The notes: a model not told the origin generated them from the sequence alone. A DNA stretch of 64,000 nucleotides from Terriglobales bacterium (GCA_035487355.1 DATHMF010000115.1:53832-117831); one strand, 5' to 3'; counted from the stretch's first letter, positions 53,401-62,428 are shown. Numbers and translations: made by a program.

Positions 53401-54101
53401 ACACCAGCGGCATCAACGACAACCCTGAACCTGAATGTGCCTTTACCTGTGTTCTCCCCAACGGTCAAGCAATAACCTGGCGGCGCTTCGATTCCGGGCC
53501 GCTGAGTTTTGACCGGCGCCACATTTTCGTAGTTACGTATAACTATGAATTCCCGTTCTTCAAGAGTCAGCAAGGTCCAATCGGCGTTCTCCTGGGAGGC
53601 TGGCAGTTGGGCGGCATAACCAGGGCCCAGACCGGCCAACCCCTCACCATAACCGCCACGCAAGAGGTGGGAAACCAGAGTTTCACTCGACGAGCTGACA
53701 TTGTCCCTGGTGTACCGATCTATTCGGGATTTACCTGCCCGCCGGTAACCAAGTGCTGGTTTGACCCGGGCAATACAGGAGGTGTTACCACCAACACGCC
53801 AGCGTTCGTGATAGCCTCCGTCCCGACGACCGGGGCACCAAGCGGACCGTTCAACCATGTAGGTAATGCCCCCACGGGAAACATCATTGGTCCAGGCTAT
53901 TACGACTGGGACGTTTCCGTGCGCAAGAAGTTTCGCCTGCCCCGAGAAAGTATGGGTCTGCTGTTTCAGTTAGACTTCTTTAACGCCTTTAACCGTGCCA
54001 ACTGGGGCAATCCGGGCACAAGTGCCTCAGGAGGCCTCGGAATCATCAACTCGGCTGCACCTCCACGCCAACTTCAATTCGGTTTGAAGTTCGCCTTCTG
54101 A
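50442..54101 (+). CDS. Oar-type TonB-dependent outer-membrane receptor
   Basis: 1219 residues. A long signal region ends PASAQ at about 60. A carboxypeptidase-regulatory-like beta-sandwich covers about 63-150 (GRISGTVTDTQGAVIPDATI), then a plug (NLALNERNYVELVSLIPGAA, VNGRRADGNNFTVDG) and a large beta-barrel to the C-terminal Phe (RQLQFGLKFAF). Such receptors import oligosaccharides or other large ligands across the outer membrane using TonB energy. GGAGGAG precedes the ATG. Placed after module C and before two GH3 genes and a symporter, it is likely the importer for glucan fragments. Confidence 0.9.
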   Translation: MKTNLNQLKQEAHADRSKRVHFRTSLLLQASGQFRWFALAAFAAVFAVLFLTAFAQPASAQDVFGRISGTVTDTQGAVIPDATITITNEQTKISRSLKTDAHGFYVADDLPVGLYTVGATAQQGFKGLKKTGNDLSAGAHLAVDLQLQVGATTDVVEVTATGETVNTVSGELARTVDTQQVQNLALNERNYVELVSLIPGAALTAFDQTALTTGMSTTASSVNGRRADGNNFTVDGGFNMDSGSNATQLDNVGIDFIQQVSIKTSNFSAEYGRNSGASVNVVTRSGGNQFHGTAFEYLRNNAFDAIPPNNKVNIPPGTPTKNLESILRYNDFGWNFGGPIIHKKLFFFVGEEWKRIRQLAASQKLTIPTAAELAGNFSASGLTPAQSLKLPPPAFRPAGCTLLAPNVLSPQCITPDGAAIAAIYAKMATVASTFSNAVQAQNALFQPNNPQNWREDIVRIDYQLNNAHSIYGRYIHDDLNLIDSFGTFVPGGSLPTTPTNRIRPGYSYQVADVWIINPHLINEAKFNVSWNKQRIPPAGNLWQRSTYGFQFTPPLGFVGTFPNGIPHISFTGIGNNAPTAGPAQAPGPFFSLLAPTVDISPSDNLTWTLGSHTLKFGVMYARNRKDQNSRTDSYNGRIIFQAGGNPNTTNDPFADALLGNFQSFSQQSADPVGHFRYNNTEAYINDNWKVTRNLSLELGLRYQYIGPTYTQGNNVANFDPALYNPAAAPTLSGGNFTIPGGPFLDQGYVINGLVRPGAVPAEQLVRVPGGNSAFVLAVPAGGSRGLYGGKNLFAPRFGFSFSPFSDDKTVIRGGFGIFYDKPEGNIIFGQTGVVPFLQSVQYNNANLSNITGGAGVTPTIFGLSAVDPNFKNAMSMQYSFGIQHELPFGVLMEMNYVGNQGRHEVRQPNINVPTFETVNAVLNATPAFTRITQVVVNPIRPFVGYTDITQFRSDSNSNYNALQLFATKRKGNLLATASYTWSRALGDTSGINDNPEPECAFTCVLPNGQAITWRRFDSGPLSFDRRHIFVVTYNYEFPFFKSQQGPIGVLLGGWQLGGITRAQTGQPLTITATQEVGNQSFTRRADIVPGVPIYSGFTCPPVTKCWFDPGNTGGVTTNTPAFVIASVPTTGAPSGPFNHVGNAPTGNIIGPGYYDWDVSVRKKFRLPRESMGLLFQLDFFNAFNRANWGNPGTSASGGLGIINSAAPPRQLQFGLKFAF

Positions 54102-54113
54102 ACCATGGGGTTA

Positions 54114-54152
54114 GGACTCTGTTGCGAGAACTCACAACTCGCAACAGAGTCC
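54114..54152 (+). terminator. Strong hairpin after the receptor gene
   Basis: A 15-bp perfect stem (GGACTCTGTTGCGAG at 54114-54128 with its complement at 54138-54152) and a 9-nt loop. No T-tract follows; it may reduce transcription into the GH3 genes or protect the receptor mRNA. Confidence 0.65.
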
Positions 54153-54304
54153 CAGCCACGGGAAATCGAACATTTGAGAAATAAATCCTTGCGGCCCCAA
54201 ACCCGTTTCTATAGCGGGTAGAGAGCTACGGAAGATGATCCATGGTAGGTCAGTAGCGGGAAGCGGCAAGGAGCAATCGCGGTAGAACGTCAAGGACCTT
54301 CACA

Positions 54305-56833
54305 ATGAGAAGACTCTGTTATTTCCTCACAATCATGTTGCTGCTTGCACCCAGTGTTTTTGCGCAAGATCTGCCCCGTTCCCAGTCTGAGATTGAACAA
54401 AAAGTGGATTCGATTCTCAGCAAGATGACCCTCGAAGAAAAAATTGACATGATCGGCGGCCAGAATGCGTTTTACATTCGTGGCTATGAACGGCTTGGTC
54501 TGCCGGCTTTGAAAATGGCGGACGGACCGGTTGGGGTGAGGAATTATGGCCCCTCGACCGCCTACCCCGTGGGTATCGCGCTGGCCGCCTCTTGGGACCC
54601 CGAGCTGGTCAACCGTGTGGGCACGATGATTGGGCAAGAGGCCCGCGCCCGGGGCGTTCATTTCATGCTAGGGCCGGGAGTGAATATCTATCGCGCGCCC
54701 ATGGCGGGCAGAAATTTTGAATACTACGGTGAGGACCCGTTCCTGGCGTCGCGCACGGCGGTGGCTTACATCAGGGGCATACAAAGCCAGGGCGTTATCG
54801 CTACCGTGAAACATTTCCTGGGGAACAACCAGGAATACGACCGCCACAACGTCAGCTCAGATATTGACGAGAGGACTTTGCGCGAAATCTATCTCCCGAC
54901 CTTTGAAGCGGCGGTAAAAGAGGCGCACGTGGGCGCCATCATGGATTCCTACAATCTGGTCAACGGCATCCACATGACCCAGAACAATTATTTCAACACT
55001 CAGATTGCGAAAAAGGAGTGGGGCTTTGACGGCATTGTAATGTCGGACTGGGATTCTACTTATGACGGCGTTGCCGCCGCCACCACCGGGCTGGATTTGG
55101 AGATGCCTTCTGGCAAATTCATGAATCGCAAGAACCTGCTTCCCGCAATCCAGGAAGGGAAGTTGTCGGTTGCCACGCTGGACGACAAAATCCGGAGAAT
55201 ACTGCGTAAAGCGATCCAGTTTGGATTTCTGGATCGTGAACAGACCGATTTGAGCATACCGCGTTATAACCAGCAGGGGCGCCAGCTTGCGCTGGAAGCT
55301 GCCAAAGACAGCATGGTCCTGCTCAAGAATGAAGGCAATCTGCTGCCTCTCGACAAAAGCAAGATCAAGTCAATCGCAGTGATTGGACCGGATGCATATC
55401 CGGCTGTTCCCGGTGGTGGGGGCAGCTCGCGTGTGATGCCGTTTAAAGCCGTCAGTTACCTGGAAGGGCTCAGCGACTACCAGGGCGCCAGCGTAAAGGT
55501 CTATTACGACCGCGGCGTTCCCAAATGGGACGACGCCTTCGACACCACTGATTTCATGACTGCTGAAAGCGATGGTCAGAGGGGGCTTCGGCGGGAATAT
55601 TTCGACAACATCAATCTGCAGGGTGAGCCGGTCATGACGCGAACCGACCGGCACGTCAATTTTCACGGCAGCATGGGAGGCGGTTCAGCCGCCAACTTCT
55701 CGGTGCGTTGGACCGGCTATTACACGCCGCAAAGCACAGGTGCCTACCAATTCTACGTGTCCACCAGGGGCGGCTACAGGTTGTATATCGATAATCGATC
55801 GGTTATCGACTATTGGCAGCAGCAGGAAAGCGATACCGTTCATACCTATCATGAAACGTTGCAGGCGGGTCGGGCCTACAAAATCACCTTGGAGTATTTC
55901 GAGAAAGGCAACGAGGCCAATATCGGCTTAGGGATTATCAGCTCTGAAACCCTTGCCGACCCGGCGGCTAAAACCCTGGCTGCGCAGGCCGACGTTGCGA
56001 TTGTTTTTGTGGGATTCGATCCCTCGAGTGAAAAAGAGGGATCTGACCGCACATTCCAATTGCCCGCCGGTCAGGATGAACTCATCAATCAGGTTCTGAG
56101 CGCCAACAAGAAAACCATTGTGGTTGTGACCGCTGGCGGTAATGTTGACATGACACGATGGGTTGACCGCGTTCCAGCCCTGGTGCACGCCTGGTATCCA
56201 GGACAAGAGGGCGGCACCGCGTTGGCCCAGCTTCTCTTCGGCGATTTCAGCCCGTCGGGAAAGTTGCCCGTGAGTTTTGAGCGCCGCTGGGAAGATAGCG
56301 CAGTCTTCGACAGCTACTATCCGCAAGGCGATACGAAGAAAGTGACCTATACAGAAGGTATTTTTTTAGGGTACAGGCATTTCGATAAGGCCGCTACCAA
56401 ACCGCTTTTTCCCTTTGGCTATGGACTGTCATACACCAAGTTCAAGTACAGCAATCTGGCGATCTCGCCTGACATAATGAAGGAGGATGGTACGATCACA
56501 GTTTCCTTCGACGTAACCAATACGGGAGAGCGCGAGGGCTCGGAGGTTGCCGAGGTTTATGTTGGGGACCGCCATGCGAGTGTCCCGCGTCCGGTCAAAG
56601 AACTCAAGGGATTTGCCAAAATACACCTGATGCCCGGTGAGACCCGCAAAGCAAGCGTGACCATTGATCGCAGAGCCCTGTCGTTCTACGACGTGAACAA
56701 TAAACGGTGGAAGGCAGAACCGGGTGATTTTGACGTTTATGTAGCCAGTTCCGCGGAGCAGATCAATCTTCAGGGCAAGCTCACCCTGCAAGCCGGTGAA
56801 GCGGCTTCAGGATCCGCAATGGGAGGCAAGTGA
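54305..56833 (+). CDS. GH3 beta-glucosidase with PA14 insert
   Basis: 842 residues. Signal peptide 1-20 (LAPSVFAQ), GH3 (alpha/beta)8 domain, nucleophile D248 in GIVMSDWDSTYDG, acid/base region SSEKEGSDRT. A PA14 domain (about 421-548, YYTPQSTGAYQFYVSTRGG) is inserted in the second GH3 domain, followed by the FN3-like C-terminal domain. In family members the PA14 insert shapes the substrate pocket and often gives preference for short oligosaccharides. AAGGA precedes the ATG. It probably acts in the periplasm on imported gluco-oligosaccharides. Confidence 0.93.
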   Translation: MRRLCYFLTIMLLLAPSVFAQDLPRSQSEIEQKVDSILSKMTLEEKIDMIGGQNAFYIRGYERLGLPALKMADGPVGVRNYGPSTAYPVGIALAASWDPELVNRVGTMIGQEARARGVHFMLGPGVNIYRAPMAGRNFEYYGEDPFLASRTAVAYIRGIQSQGVIATVKHFLGNNQEYDRHNVSSDIDERTLREIYLPTFEAAVKEAHVGAIMDSYNLVNGIHMTQNNYFNTQIAKKEWGFDGIVMSDWDSTYDGVAAATTGLDLEMPSGKFMNRKNLLPAIQEGKLSVATLDDKIRRILRKAIQFGFLDREQTDLSIPRYNQQGRQLALEAAKDSMVLLKNEGNLLPLDKSKIKSIAVIGPDAYPAVPGGGGSSRVMPFKAVSYLEGLSDYQGASVKVYYDRGVPKWDDAFDTTDFMTAESDGQRGLRREYFDNINLQGEPVMTRTDRHVNFHGSMGGGSAANFSVRWTGYYTPQSTGAYQFYVSTRGGYRLYIDNRSVIDYWQQQESDTVHTYHETLQAGRAYKITLEYFEKGNEANIGLGIISSETLADPAAKTLAAQADVAIVFVGFDPSSEKEGSDRTFQLPAGQDELINQVLSANKKTIVVVTAGGNVDMTRWVDRVPALVHAWYPGQEGGTALAQLLFGDFSPSGKLPVSFERRWEDSAVFDSYYPQGDTKKVTYTEGIFLGYRHFDKAATKPLFPFGYGLSYTKFKYSNLAISPDIMKEDGTITVSFDVTNTGEREGSEVAEVYVGDRHASVPRPVKELKGFAKIHLMPGETRKASVTIDRRALSFYDVNNKRWKAEPGDFDVYVASSAEQINLQGKLTLQAGEAASGSAMGGK

Positions 56834-57288
56834 CAATGGTAGGGCCGGCATCTCGCCAGCTGTCATGTGTACGCCTGGTAACAAGAAGTGGTACCAAAGG
56901 GGTATCAAACCGTTGGTCTTCGAGGAATTGGAGCCTATAATTTTCTTGAGGTACGTCTGCAGTTGTGAGAACAACAGCGATGCGGGCGTGCCTTTCGGAG
57001 GTTTGGGTAAACGTTAGGGGATGAACGCTACCTCAGCAAGTGTTAGTTTGCCGGCGTTGTATGTGGTTGATTGTAAAGTACTTAACGCCCAAAGAGTATC
57101 TGAAACTGACTTGCTAGCAAGTCCCCCTCCCCGCTACGTGAAAAAGGAGAAACTGCTAGGGGGCTCAAAATTCCGGCGAACAAGCACATGCTTAAAACAC
57201 ATATCGCCATATCCATTACATCTGTTGTTCGTAGCACCAGTACGGGAAAGATTCTGTCTATTCCCAATAAACTCTCGGAGGAGTGTTC
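56834..57288. other. Intergenic region between the two GH3 genes
   Basis: 455 bp without a credible gene. The only element seen is the palindrome at 57109-57122. Its length suggests the second GH3 gene has its own promoter. Confidence 0.5.
57109..57122. promoter_or_regulatory. 14-bp perfect palindrome before the second GH3 gene
   Basis: ACTTGCTAGCAAGT is a perfect palindrome 166 bp before the ATG at 57289. It could be an operator; no regulator is identified and chance is possible. Confidence 0.3.
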
Positions 57289-59439
57289 ATGAGGGCGTTT
57301 CGCATGTTTGTGTTTCATACTCTGGTGGCCGTGCTGGCCGTTGGGAGTGCAGCAGTTTGGGCGCAAGACCCGGAGGCGCGCGCGCGCGACCTTGTCAACC
57401 GCATGACTTTGGACGAAAAGATCCAGGAACTGCACGGCCTCCGAGAGCCCGGTCACTTTCGTTATGTTCCGGGAATCCCGCGGCTGGGCATTCCGGCTTT
57501 CCAGATCACCAACGGTCCAGCCGGGGCCGGACCTGGCGGCACGCGTCCTCAGGCGAAAGCCACGGCGCTTCCGTCTCCCATCTCGCTGGCGTCCACGTGG
57601 GACCCCGAACTAGCCAATCTTAACGGCGTGATTATCGGTGCCGAGTCCAGAGATCTGGGTAGTGCATTGGTCGAAGCGCCGACGATTAACATCGCGCGCG
57701 TGCCGCAGAACGGACGGACCTTCGAAGGTTACGGGGAAGATCCCTATCTCGCTGGTCAAATTTCCGTGAACAATATTATAGGTATGCAGAGCCAGGGAGT
57801 GATTGCCAACGTCAAGCACTACGCCGCCAACAACCAGGAGACAAATCGCTTTCACGTCAACGAAGAAGTCGACGAGCGCACGCTGCGTGAAATTTACCTA
57901 CCCGCATTTGAAGCTTCGGTCAAGCAAGGACATGTTGACTCGCTCATGTGCGCCTATCCCCGGGTCAACGGTACGTACTGTTGTGAAAATGACGTGCTGC
58001 TGAATCAGATTCTCAGGAAGGAGTGGGGGTTTGAAGGGTTTATCACCTCCGACTTCGGTGCTGTTCACAGCACGGTAGCTTCCGCCATGGCCGGACTCGA
58101 CCTGGAAATGCCCAACGGGAAATATTTCGCCGATGACCTGAAATCTGCGGTGCAGTCAGGACAGGTGCCGGTCTCCGTGATTGACGACAAATTGATCCGC
58201 CGCTTCCGGACCATGATGCGTGTTGGTGTCTTCGATCATCCGCCGACGGTGAAGGATCTCCCGGCGCAACCCAACGGCGCCACGGCCCGGCGTCTCGCCG
58301 AACAGGGTATGGTGCTGCTGAAGAATGAGGGAGGAGTGCTTCCACTCAATGCCTCGCGCATCAAGTCCATTGCCGTGATCGGGCCGGCAGCCGTGAAGGC
58401 TGTAACCGGCGGTGGTGGCAGCTCACATGTTGTCCCGCTCTACAGCGTCGATCCCGTAGATGGCATCAAGAACCGGGTCGGTGAAAAAGTTACCGTCAAC
58501 TTTATTGATGGCAGTGATATCTCTCAGGCGCTCTTCGTGGCCGGCGCTTCTGACGCGGTTGTGCTGATGGTAGGCGATATGATCACTGAAGGATTTGACC
58601 ACCCAATCTCGTTGAGTGGAAATCAGGACCAGTTGGTGCAGGCCATCGCTGCCGCGAATCCGCATACCGTTGTCGTTATCAAGAGTGGAGGAGCCATTCT
58701 GATGCCTTGGGTAGGCCAGGTGGCCGCCGTCCTGGAAGCATGGTATCCCGGTGAGGAAGACGGCAACGCCGTGGCAGACGTGCTTTTTGGAGATTACAAT
58801 CCCTCTGGCAAACTTCCCATCACCTTTCCGAAAAATCTGGAAGATGTTCCGGCCAACACGCCGGAGCAATACCCGGGATCGGGGCCGGTCGCACCCTACA
58901 TTGAAGGATATGAATATGACCTGCAGAAGAAGGCGGCTCCCGGCATCGGCGGCGTCGCTCACTACTCTGAAGGAGTCTTTGTCGGTTACCGCCATTACGA
59001 TGCCAAGGGGATTACTCCTCTCTTTCCCTTCGGCCACGGCCTCTCCTACACCAGTTTTTCCTACAAGGATTTGAAGGTCTCTCCCAACGTGATCTCTCTC
59101 GACGGCAAGCATGAGCCAACCGTAAGCGTGGATCTTACTGTAACCAATACGGGCAGCCTGGAGGGCGCAGAGGTAGTGCAACTCTACCTGGGTTTACCGT
59201 CAACCAATGTGGTCCCACAGCCGCCCAAGCAGTTGAAGGGCTTTCAGAAGGTGATGTTGAAGCCCGGTAAAGCAGCTCATGTGCATTTAGTGCTGGAGCC
59301 GCGCGCGCTGTCATATTGGGATGTGAAGAGCCATAGCTGGACCATAGCCCCTGGTGCCTACCAAATTATGCTGGGTTCTTCTTCACGTGACATCCGGTTG
59401 CAAGGCCAGTTCAACCTCAAAAGCAAGGCCGGAGAGTAG
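57289..59439 (+). CDS. GH3 beta-glucosidase
   Basis: 716 residues. Signal peptide ending SAAVWAQ, complete three-part GH3 enzyme, nucleophile D255 in GFITSDFGAVHS and acid/base region MITEGFD. It resembles the GH3 part of the protein at 32126 (NGPAGAGPGG, KHYAANNQETNR) more than the neighbour at 54305, but lacks malectin and Ig modules. CGGAGGAG precedes the ATG at 57289; a GTG two codons earlier overlaps the ribosome site and is unlikely. Confidence 0.93.
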   Translation: MRAFRMFVFHTLVAVLAVGSAAVWAQDPEARARDLVNRMTLDEKIQELHGLREPGHFRYVPGIPRLGIPAFQITNGPAGAGPGGTRPQAKATALPSPISLASTWDPELANLNGVIIGAESRDLGSALVEAPTINIARVPQNGRTFEGYGEDPYLAGQISVNNIIGMQSQGVIANVKHYAANNQETNRFHVNEEVDERTLREIYLPAFEASVKQGHVDSLMCAYPRVNGTYCCENDVLLNQILRKEWGFEGFITSDFGAVHSTVASAMAGLDLEMPNGKYFADDLKSAVQSGQVPVSVIDDKLIRRFRTMMRVGVFDHPPTVKDLPAQPNGATARRLAEQGMVLLKNEGGVLPLNASRIKSIAVIGPAAVKAVTGGGGSSHVVPLYSVDPVDGIKNRVGEKVTVNFIDGSDISQALFVAGASDAVVLMVGDMITEGFDHPISLSGNQDQLVQAIAAANPHTVVVIKSGGAILMPWVGQVAAVLEAWYPGEEDGNAVADVLFGDYNPSGKLPITFPKNLEDVPANTPEQYPGSGPVAPYIEGYEYDLQKKAAPGIGGVAHYSEGVFVGYRHYDAKGITPLFPFGHGLSYTSFSYKDLKVSPNVISLDGKHEPTVSVDLTVTNTGSLEGAEVVQLYLGLPSTNVVPQPPKQLKGFQKVMLKPGKAAHVHLVLEPRALSYWDVKSHSWTIAPGAYQIMLGSSSRDIRLQGQFNLKSKAGE

Positions 59440-59558
59440 CACTGGCCAACTGCCGGAAGAAGATGATATGGTTTCGACTCATCATGTCGCTCAATGATTT
59501 GGACTAATCGTTTTCGAAGTGCAAATTGGTTAAAAATCCCTAAACGGAGATTTCTTGC

Positions 59559-61358
59559 ATGCAACTGACCAGCATTGACTGGGTAATCATGACGGTATAT
59601 TTCGTGTTCGTGCTGGGCATTGGCGTGGTGCTGAAGCGCTACACCCGCACCAGCACAGATTTCTTTCTGGCTGGCCGCGCAATTCCCGCATGGGTTTGCG
59701 GTCTGGCTTTCTTGTCCGCCAATTTGGGTGCGCAAGAGGTCATCGGTATGGCGGCTTCGGGAGCGAAGTACGGCATCGCCACCAGCCATTTTTACTGGAT
59801 TGGAGCTATCCCGGCAATGGTGTTTGTTGGCATCTTCATGATGCCGTTCTACTACGGCTCGCGGGCCCGTTCCGTACCGGAGTACCTGCGGCTGCGCTTT
59901 GATGAAAAGACGCGGGCGCTGAACGCCGTCTCCTTCGCCGTTATGACGATTTTCTCATCGGGGATTTCGATGTATGCCATGGCCAAGCTCATCCAGACAC
60001 TGCACATTCTGGATGCGCCCTTTCAGCATTTCGGCCTCGATTCCTCCTGGATCTTCCACGTAGGCATTGTGGCTTCAGCGGCAGTTGTGTTGGCCTACAT
60101 TCTGCTGGGAGGGCTGACCAGCGCTATCTACAACGAGGTGCTGCAGTTTTTCCTGATCATCGCCGGATTGTTTCCCCTGGTGTTGCTGGGGCTGAAGAAT
60201 GTAGGAGGCTGGCAGGGCCTGACCAGGACATTGTCTCCGGGCTACGTCCATTCGTGGGCGGGGATGGGAAGCGCGCACACCAATCGCCTGGGTGTGGAGT
60301 GGTTCGGATTGGCGATGGGGCTGGGCTTTGTGCTCTCGTTCGGCTACTGGTGCACAGACTTCCTGGTGGTGCAGCGGGCCATGGCCGCCGACTCGATGAA
60401 TTCAGCGCGGCGCACGCCGCTGATTGCCGCTATTCCTAAAATGCTGTTTCCCTTTATCGTGATCCTGCCTGGATTGATTGCAATTGCATTGCCGACGGCT
60501 CCGCAGGGCGGAGTGCAGGTTGCCAGTACACAAGCCATGGCGCCGGGCGCCAGTACGGGAATGGGGCTGATTCCACCCAAGCTGGAGCCAGGGACTAACC
60601 GTCCACTGCTGGATAAGAACGGCAATCCGGAGTTGGACTACGATCTGGCCATTCCCCAGATGCTGTTGCACTACTTTCCAACCGGCATGTTGGGGTTGGG
60701 ATTGACCGCTTTGCTGGCCAGTTTCATGTCGGGCATGGCGGGCAACGTGACCGCATTCAATACGGTATGGACCTATGACATTTATCAGTCGTACTTGCGC
60801 AAGGGAGCGAGCGACCAGCATTACTTATGGATGGGGCGCATGGCGACGGTGTTCGGCATAGCCCTCTCCATCATGACGGCGTATATGGCGAGCCGCTTTA
60901 ACAACATCATGGACATGCTGCAGTTGGTCTTCGCCTTCGTGAACGCGCCTTTGTTTGCCACCTTCCTGCTGGGCATGTTCTGGAAGAGGACGACCGGGCA
61001 TGGTGCCTTCTTTGGCCTGCTGTCGGGCACGATGGCCGCTGCTGTGCATCATGCCATCACCTTGCCGACGGGAGCGGTTCCTGGGGTGAAGGGAGGATGG
61101 CTGGCAGATATCCACACCTATCCCAGCGAGATGGCGCAGAACTTCTGGACCGCGATTTTTGCCTGGACGGTATGCTTTGTTGTCACGATTATCATCAGTT
61201 TGATGACCAAGCCACGCGGCGAAGGAGAGCTGACCGGGTTGGTATATTCGCTGACGCCGCGTCCGTCGGAGGAGAATTTGAAATGGTATCAAAGGCCGGC
61301 TTTGCTGGCCGTTGGCGTGCTGGTTGCGACGGTGATACTTAATTTTATTTTTTGGTAA
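59559..61358 (+). CDS. Sodium:solute symporter (SSS family)
   Basis: 599 residues with about 13-14 membrane helices. Family features include the N-terminal helix (WVIMTVYFVFVLGIGVVLKR), FFLAGRAIPAWVCGLAFL, and YILLGGLTSAIYNEVLQFFL. It is an inner-membrane Na+-coupled carrier, in this setting most likely for glucose or a related sugar released by the GH3 enzymes. It starts 119 bp after the GH3 gene, with GGAG upstream of the ATG. The substrate cannot be read from sequence. Confidence 0.92.
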   Translation: MQLTSIDWVIMTVYFVFVLGIGVVLKRYTRTSTDFFLAGRAIPAWVCGLAFLSANLGAQEVIGMAASGAKYGIATSHFYWIGAIPAMVFVGIFMMPFYYGSRARSVPEYLRLRFDEKTRALNAVSFAVMTIFSSGISMYAMAKLIQTLHILDAPFQHFGLDSSWIFHVGIVASAAVVLAYILLGGLTSAIYNEVLQFFLIIAGLFPLVLLGLKNVGGWQGLTRTLSPGYVHSWAGMGSAHTNRLGVEWFGLAMGLGFVLSFGYWCTDFLVVQRAMAADSMNSARRTPLIAAIPKMLFPFIVILPGLIAIALPTAPQGGVQVASTQAMAPGASTGMGLIPPKLEPGTNRPLLDKNGNPELDYDLAIPQMLLHYFPTGMLGLGLTALLASFMSGMAGNVTAFNTVWTYDIYQSYLRKGASDQHYLWMGRMATVFGIALSIMTAYMASRFNNIMDMLQLVFAFVNAPLFATFLLGMFWKRTTGHGAFFGLLSGTMAAAVHHAITLPTGAVPGVKGGWLADIHTYPSEMAQNFWTAIFAWTVCFVVTIIISLMTKPRGEGELTGLVYSLTPRPSEENLKWYQRPALLAVGVLVATVILNFIFW

Positions 61359-61400
61359 AAATTTTCAGTAAGAAGGAATCCAAAGAAAGGTTTCCGCACA

Positions 61401-61664
61401 ATGCGACTGGATATTCGTTTGCCGATCGGCGTGCTGTTTACGTAGTTTGGGATAGTACTGACTTTGTTTGGCGCCTTGAGTAACCAGGCACTCTACGAGC
61501 GTTCTTTGGGCATTAACGTCAACCTGATTTGGGGGCTGGTTTTGCTGGCATTCGGGATATTGATGCTCCTGCTCGGCCGGCGGCGCGCCCCGTTGCCACG
61601 AGACCTTGAAGAAACCGCCAATTTGCCTCCCCCACCCCCGAAAGAAACAGGACGCGCCACATAG
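61401..61664 (+). pseudogene. Small membrane protein gene interrupted by a TAG codon
   Basis: From the ATG at 61401 (AAAGAAAGG upstream) the frame reads MRLDIRLPIGVLFT, TAG at 61443-61445, then FGIVLTLFGALSNQALYERS, LGINVNLIWGLVLLAFGILM and a Pro-rich tail, 88 codons in all. Two membrane helices are recoverable and reading frame is intact across the stop, so this is a single nonsense change, or a sequencing error. It follows the symporter by 42 bp and was probably co-transcribed. A TTG restart downstream (61464) is possible but would lose the first helix. Confidence 0.7.
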
Positions 61665-61720
61665 AATTGCACCACGAAGGCGGCCAGTGGTGCTGAGTTA
61701 TTGATGGGCTATGGGATATT

Positions 61721-61796
61721 TGGTGGACCTGGTCGGGATCGAACCGACGACCTCTTCCATGCCATGGAAGCGCGCTCCCAGCTGCGCCACAGGCCC
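61721..61796 (-). tRNA. tRNA-Ala (GGC anticodon)
   Basis: 76 nt on the minus strand with encoded CCA. The acceptor stem GGGCCTG pairs with CAGGTCC and includes the G3-U70 pair that marks tRNA-Ala. The anticodon loop is ATGGCAT between CTTCC and GGAAG, and the T arm is GTCGG-TTCGATC-CCGAC. Confidence 0.95.
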
Positions 61797-61925
61797 ACTG
61801 TTTAAGGCGGGACAATTATTTATTCTCGCAGTGGATGAGCAGATAGTCAAACGGCGTTATCAGTCGCCGGCTTCCAGTTGCCGGTGCTACTCTTGCAGTT
61901 GGAAAGGGTATTTTATATTTTGACT

Positions 61926-62168
61926 ATGTTAACGAGCGACACAAAGTCTGCAAAAGATATTCGTCAAGCAAGTGTTCGGCGGGCAATGGCCTTTGTTCTC
62001 TGCACTGTTCTTACTTCACTAAGCTGTGGTATAGAGGTGGCAGCGGCCATATGCAAACCCCAGGATAGCTTCTATATTTTTGCCGCGGTGGTCTTTACAG
62101 CGTTGGTAATTCTTTGGATCTTCATAACTTGCCGAGCGATCAAGCGCCTTGCCTCTGACAATCTCTGA
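61926..62168 (+). CDS. Small two-helix membrane protein
   Basis: 80 residues from the ATG at 61926. Two hydrophobic segments (AMAFVLCTVLTSLSCGIEVA and FYIFAAVVFTALVILWIFIT) are joined by a short loop with Cys and Lys. No family is recognised and the ribosome site is weak. It is convergent with the DUF5522-type gene. Confidence 0.5.
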   Translation: MLTSDTKSAKDIRQASVRRAMAFVLCTVLTSLSCGIEVAAAICKPQDSFYIFAAVVFTALVILWIFITCRAIKRLASDNL

Positions 62169-62179
62169 CCGCTGATCTT

Positions 62180-62389
62180 TTAAGGTTCTTCTCTGGCAAT
62201 TTTCTCGGCCGCGAGTTTTCTCTTCAATCCCTCCGGGCCGAATCCGTAGGGACAGTGGCGACAGCCGCTCTCGCAGCAATATCCCCGCCGGCGCAGGAAG
62301 TCAGCGGTGAAGACCATGCGCTCATCTTCGAGGTAATAGTCTTTTCCCAAAATAAGATCTGGTTGCGGCGCTGATTGATCTGACGGCAT
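62180..62389 (-). CDS. DUF5522-type small Cys-rich protein
   Basis: 69 residues from the ATG at 62389. The core GKDYYLEDERMVFTADFLRR, then GYCCESGCRHCPYGF, is characteristic of this small family; the four Cys suggest a metal site. The function is unknown. In-frame codons upstream to 62431 look non-coding. Confidence 0.8.
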   Translation of the reverse strand: MPSDQSAPQPDLILGKDYYLEDERMVFTADFLRRRGYCCESGCRHCPYGFGPEGLKRKLAAEKIAREEP

Positions 62390-62428
62390 AATGAATTGAA
62401 CCGCGGAAGACACGGGAAAATGCAGGGT

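Noticed and set aside
61721..61796. tRNA-Ala as an integration site for a genomic island
   Set aside because: No integrase gene and no repeated tRNA 3' end is visible nearby.
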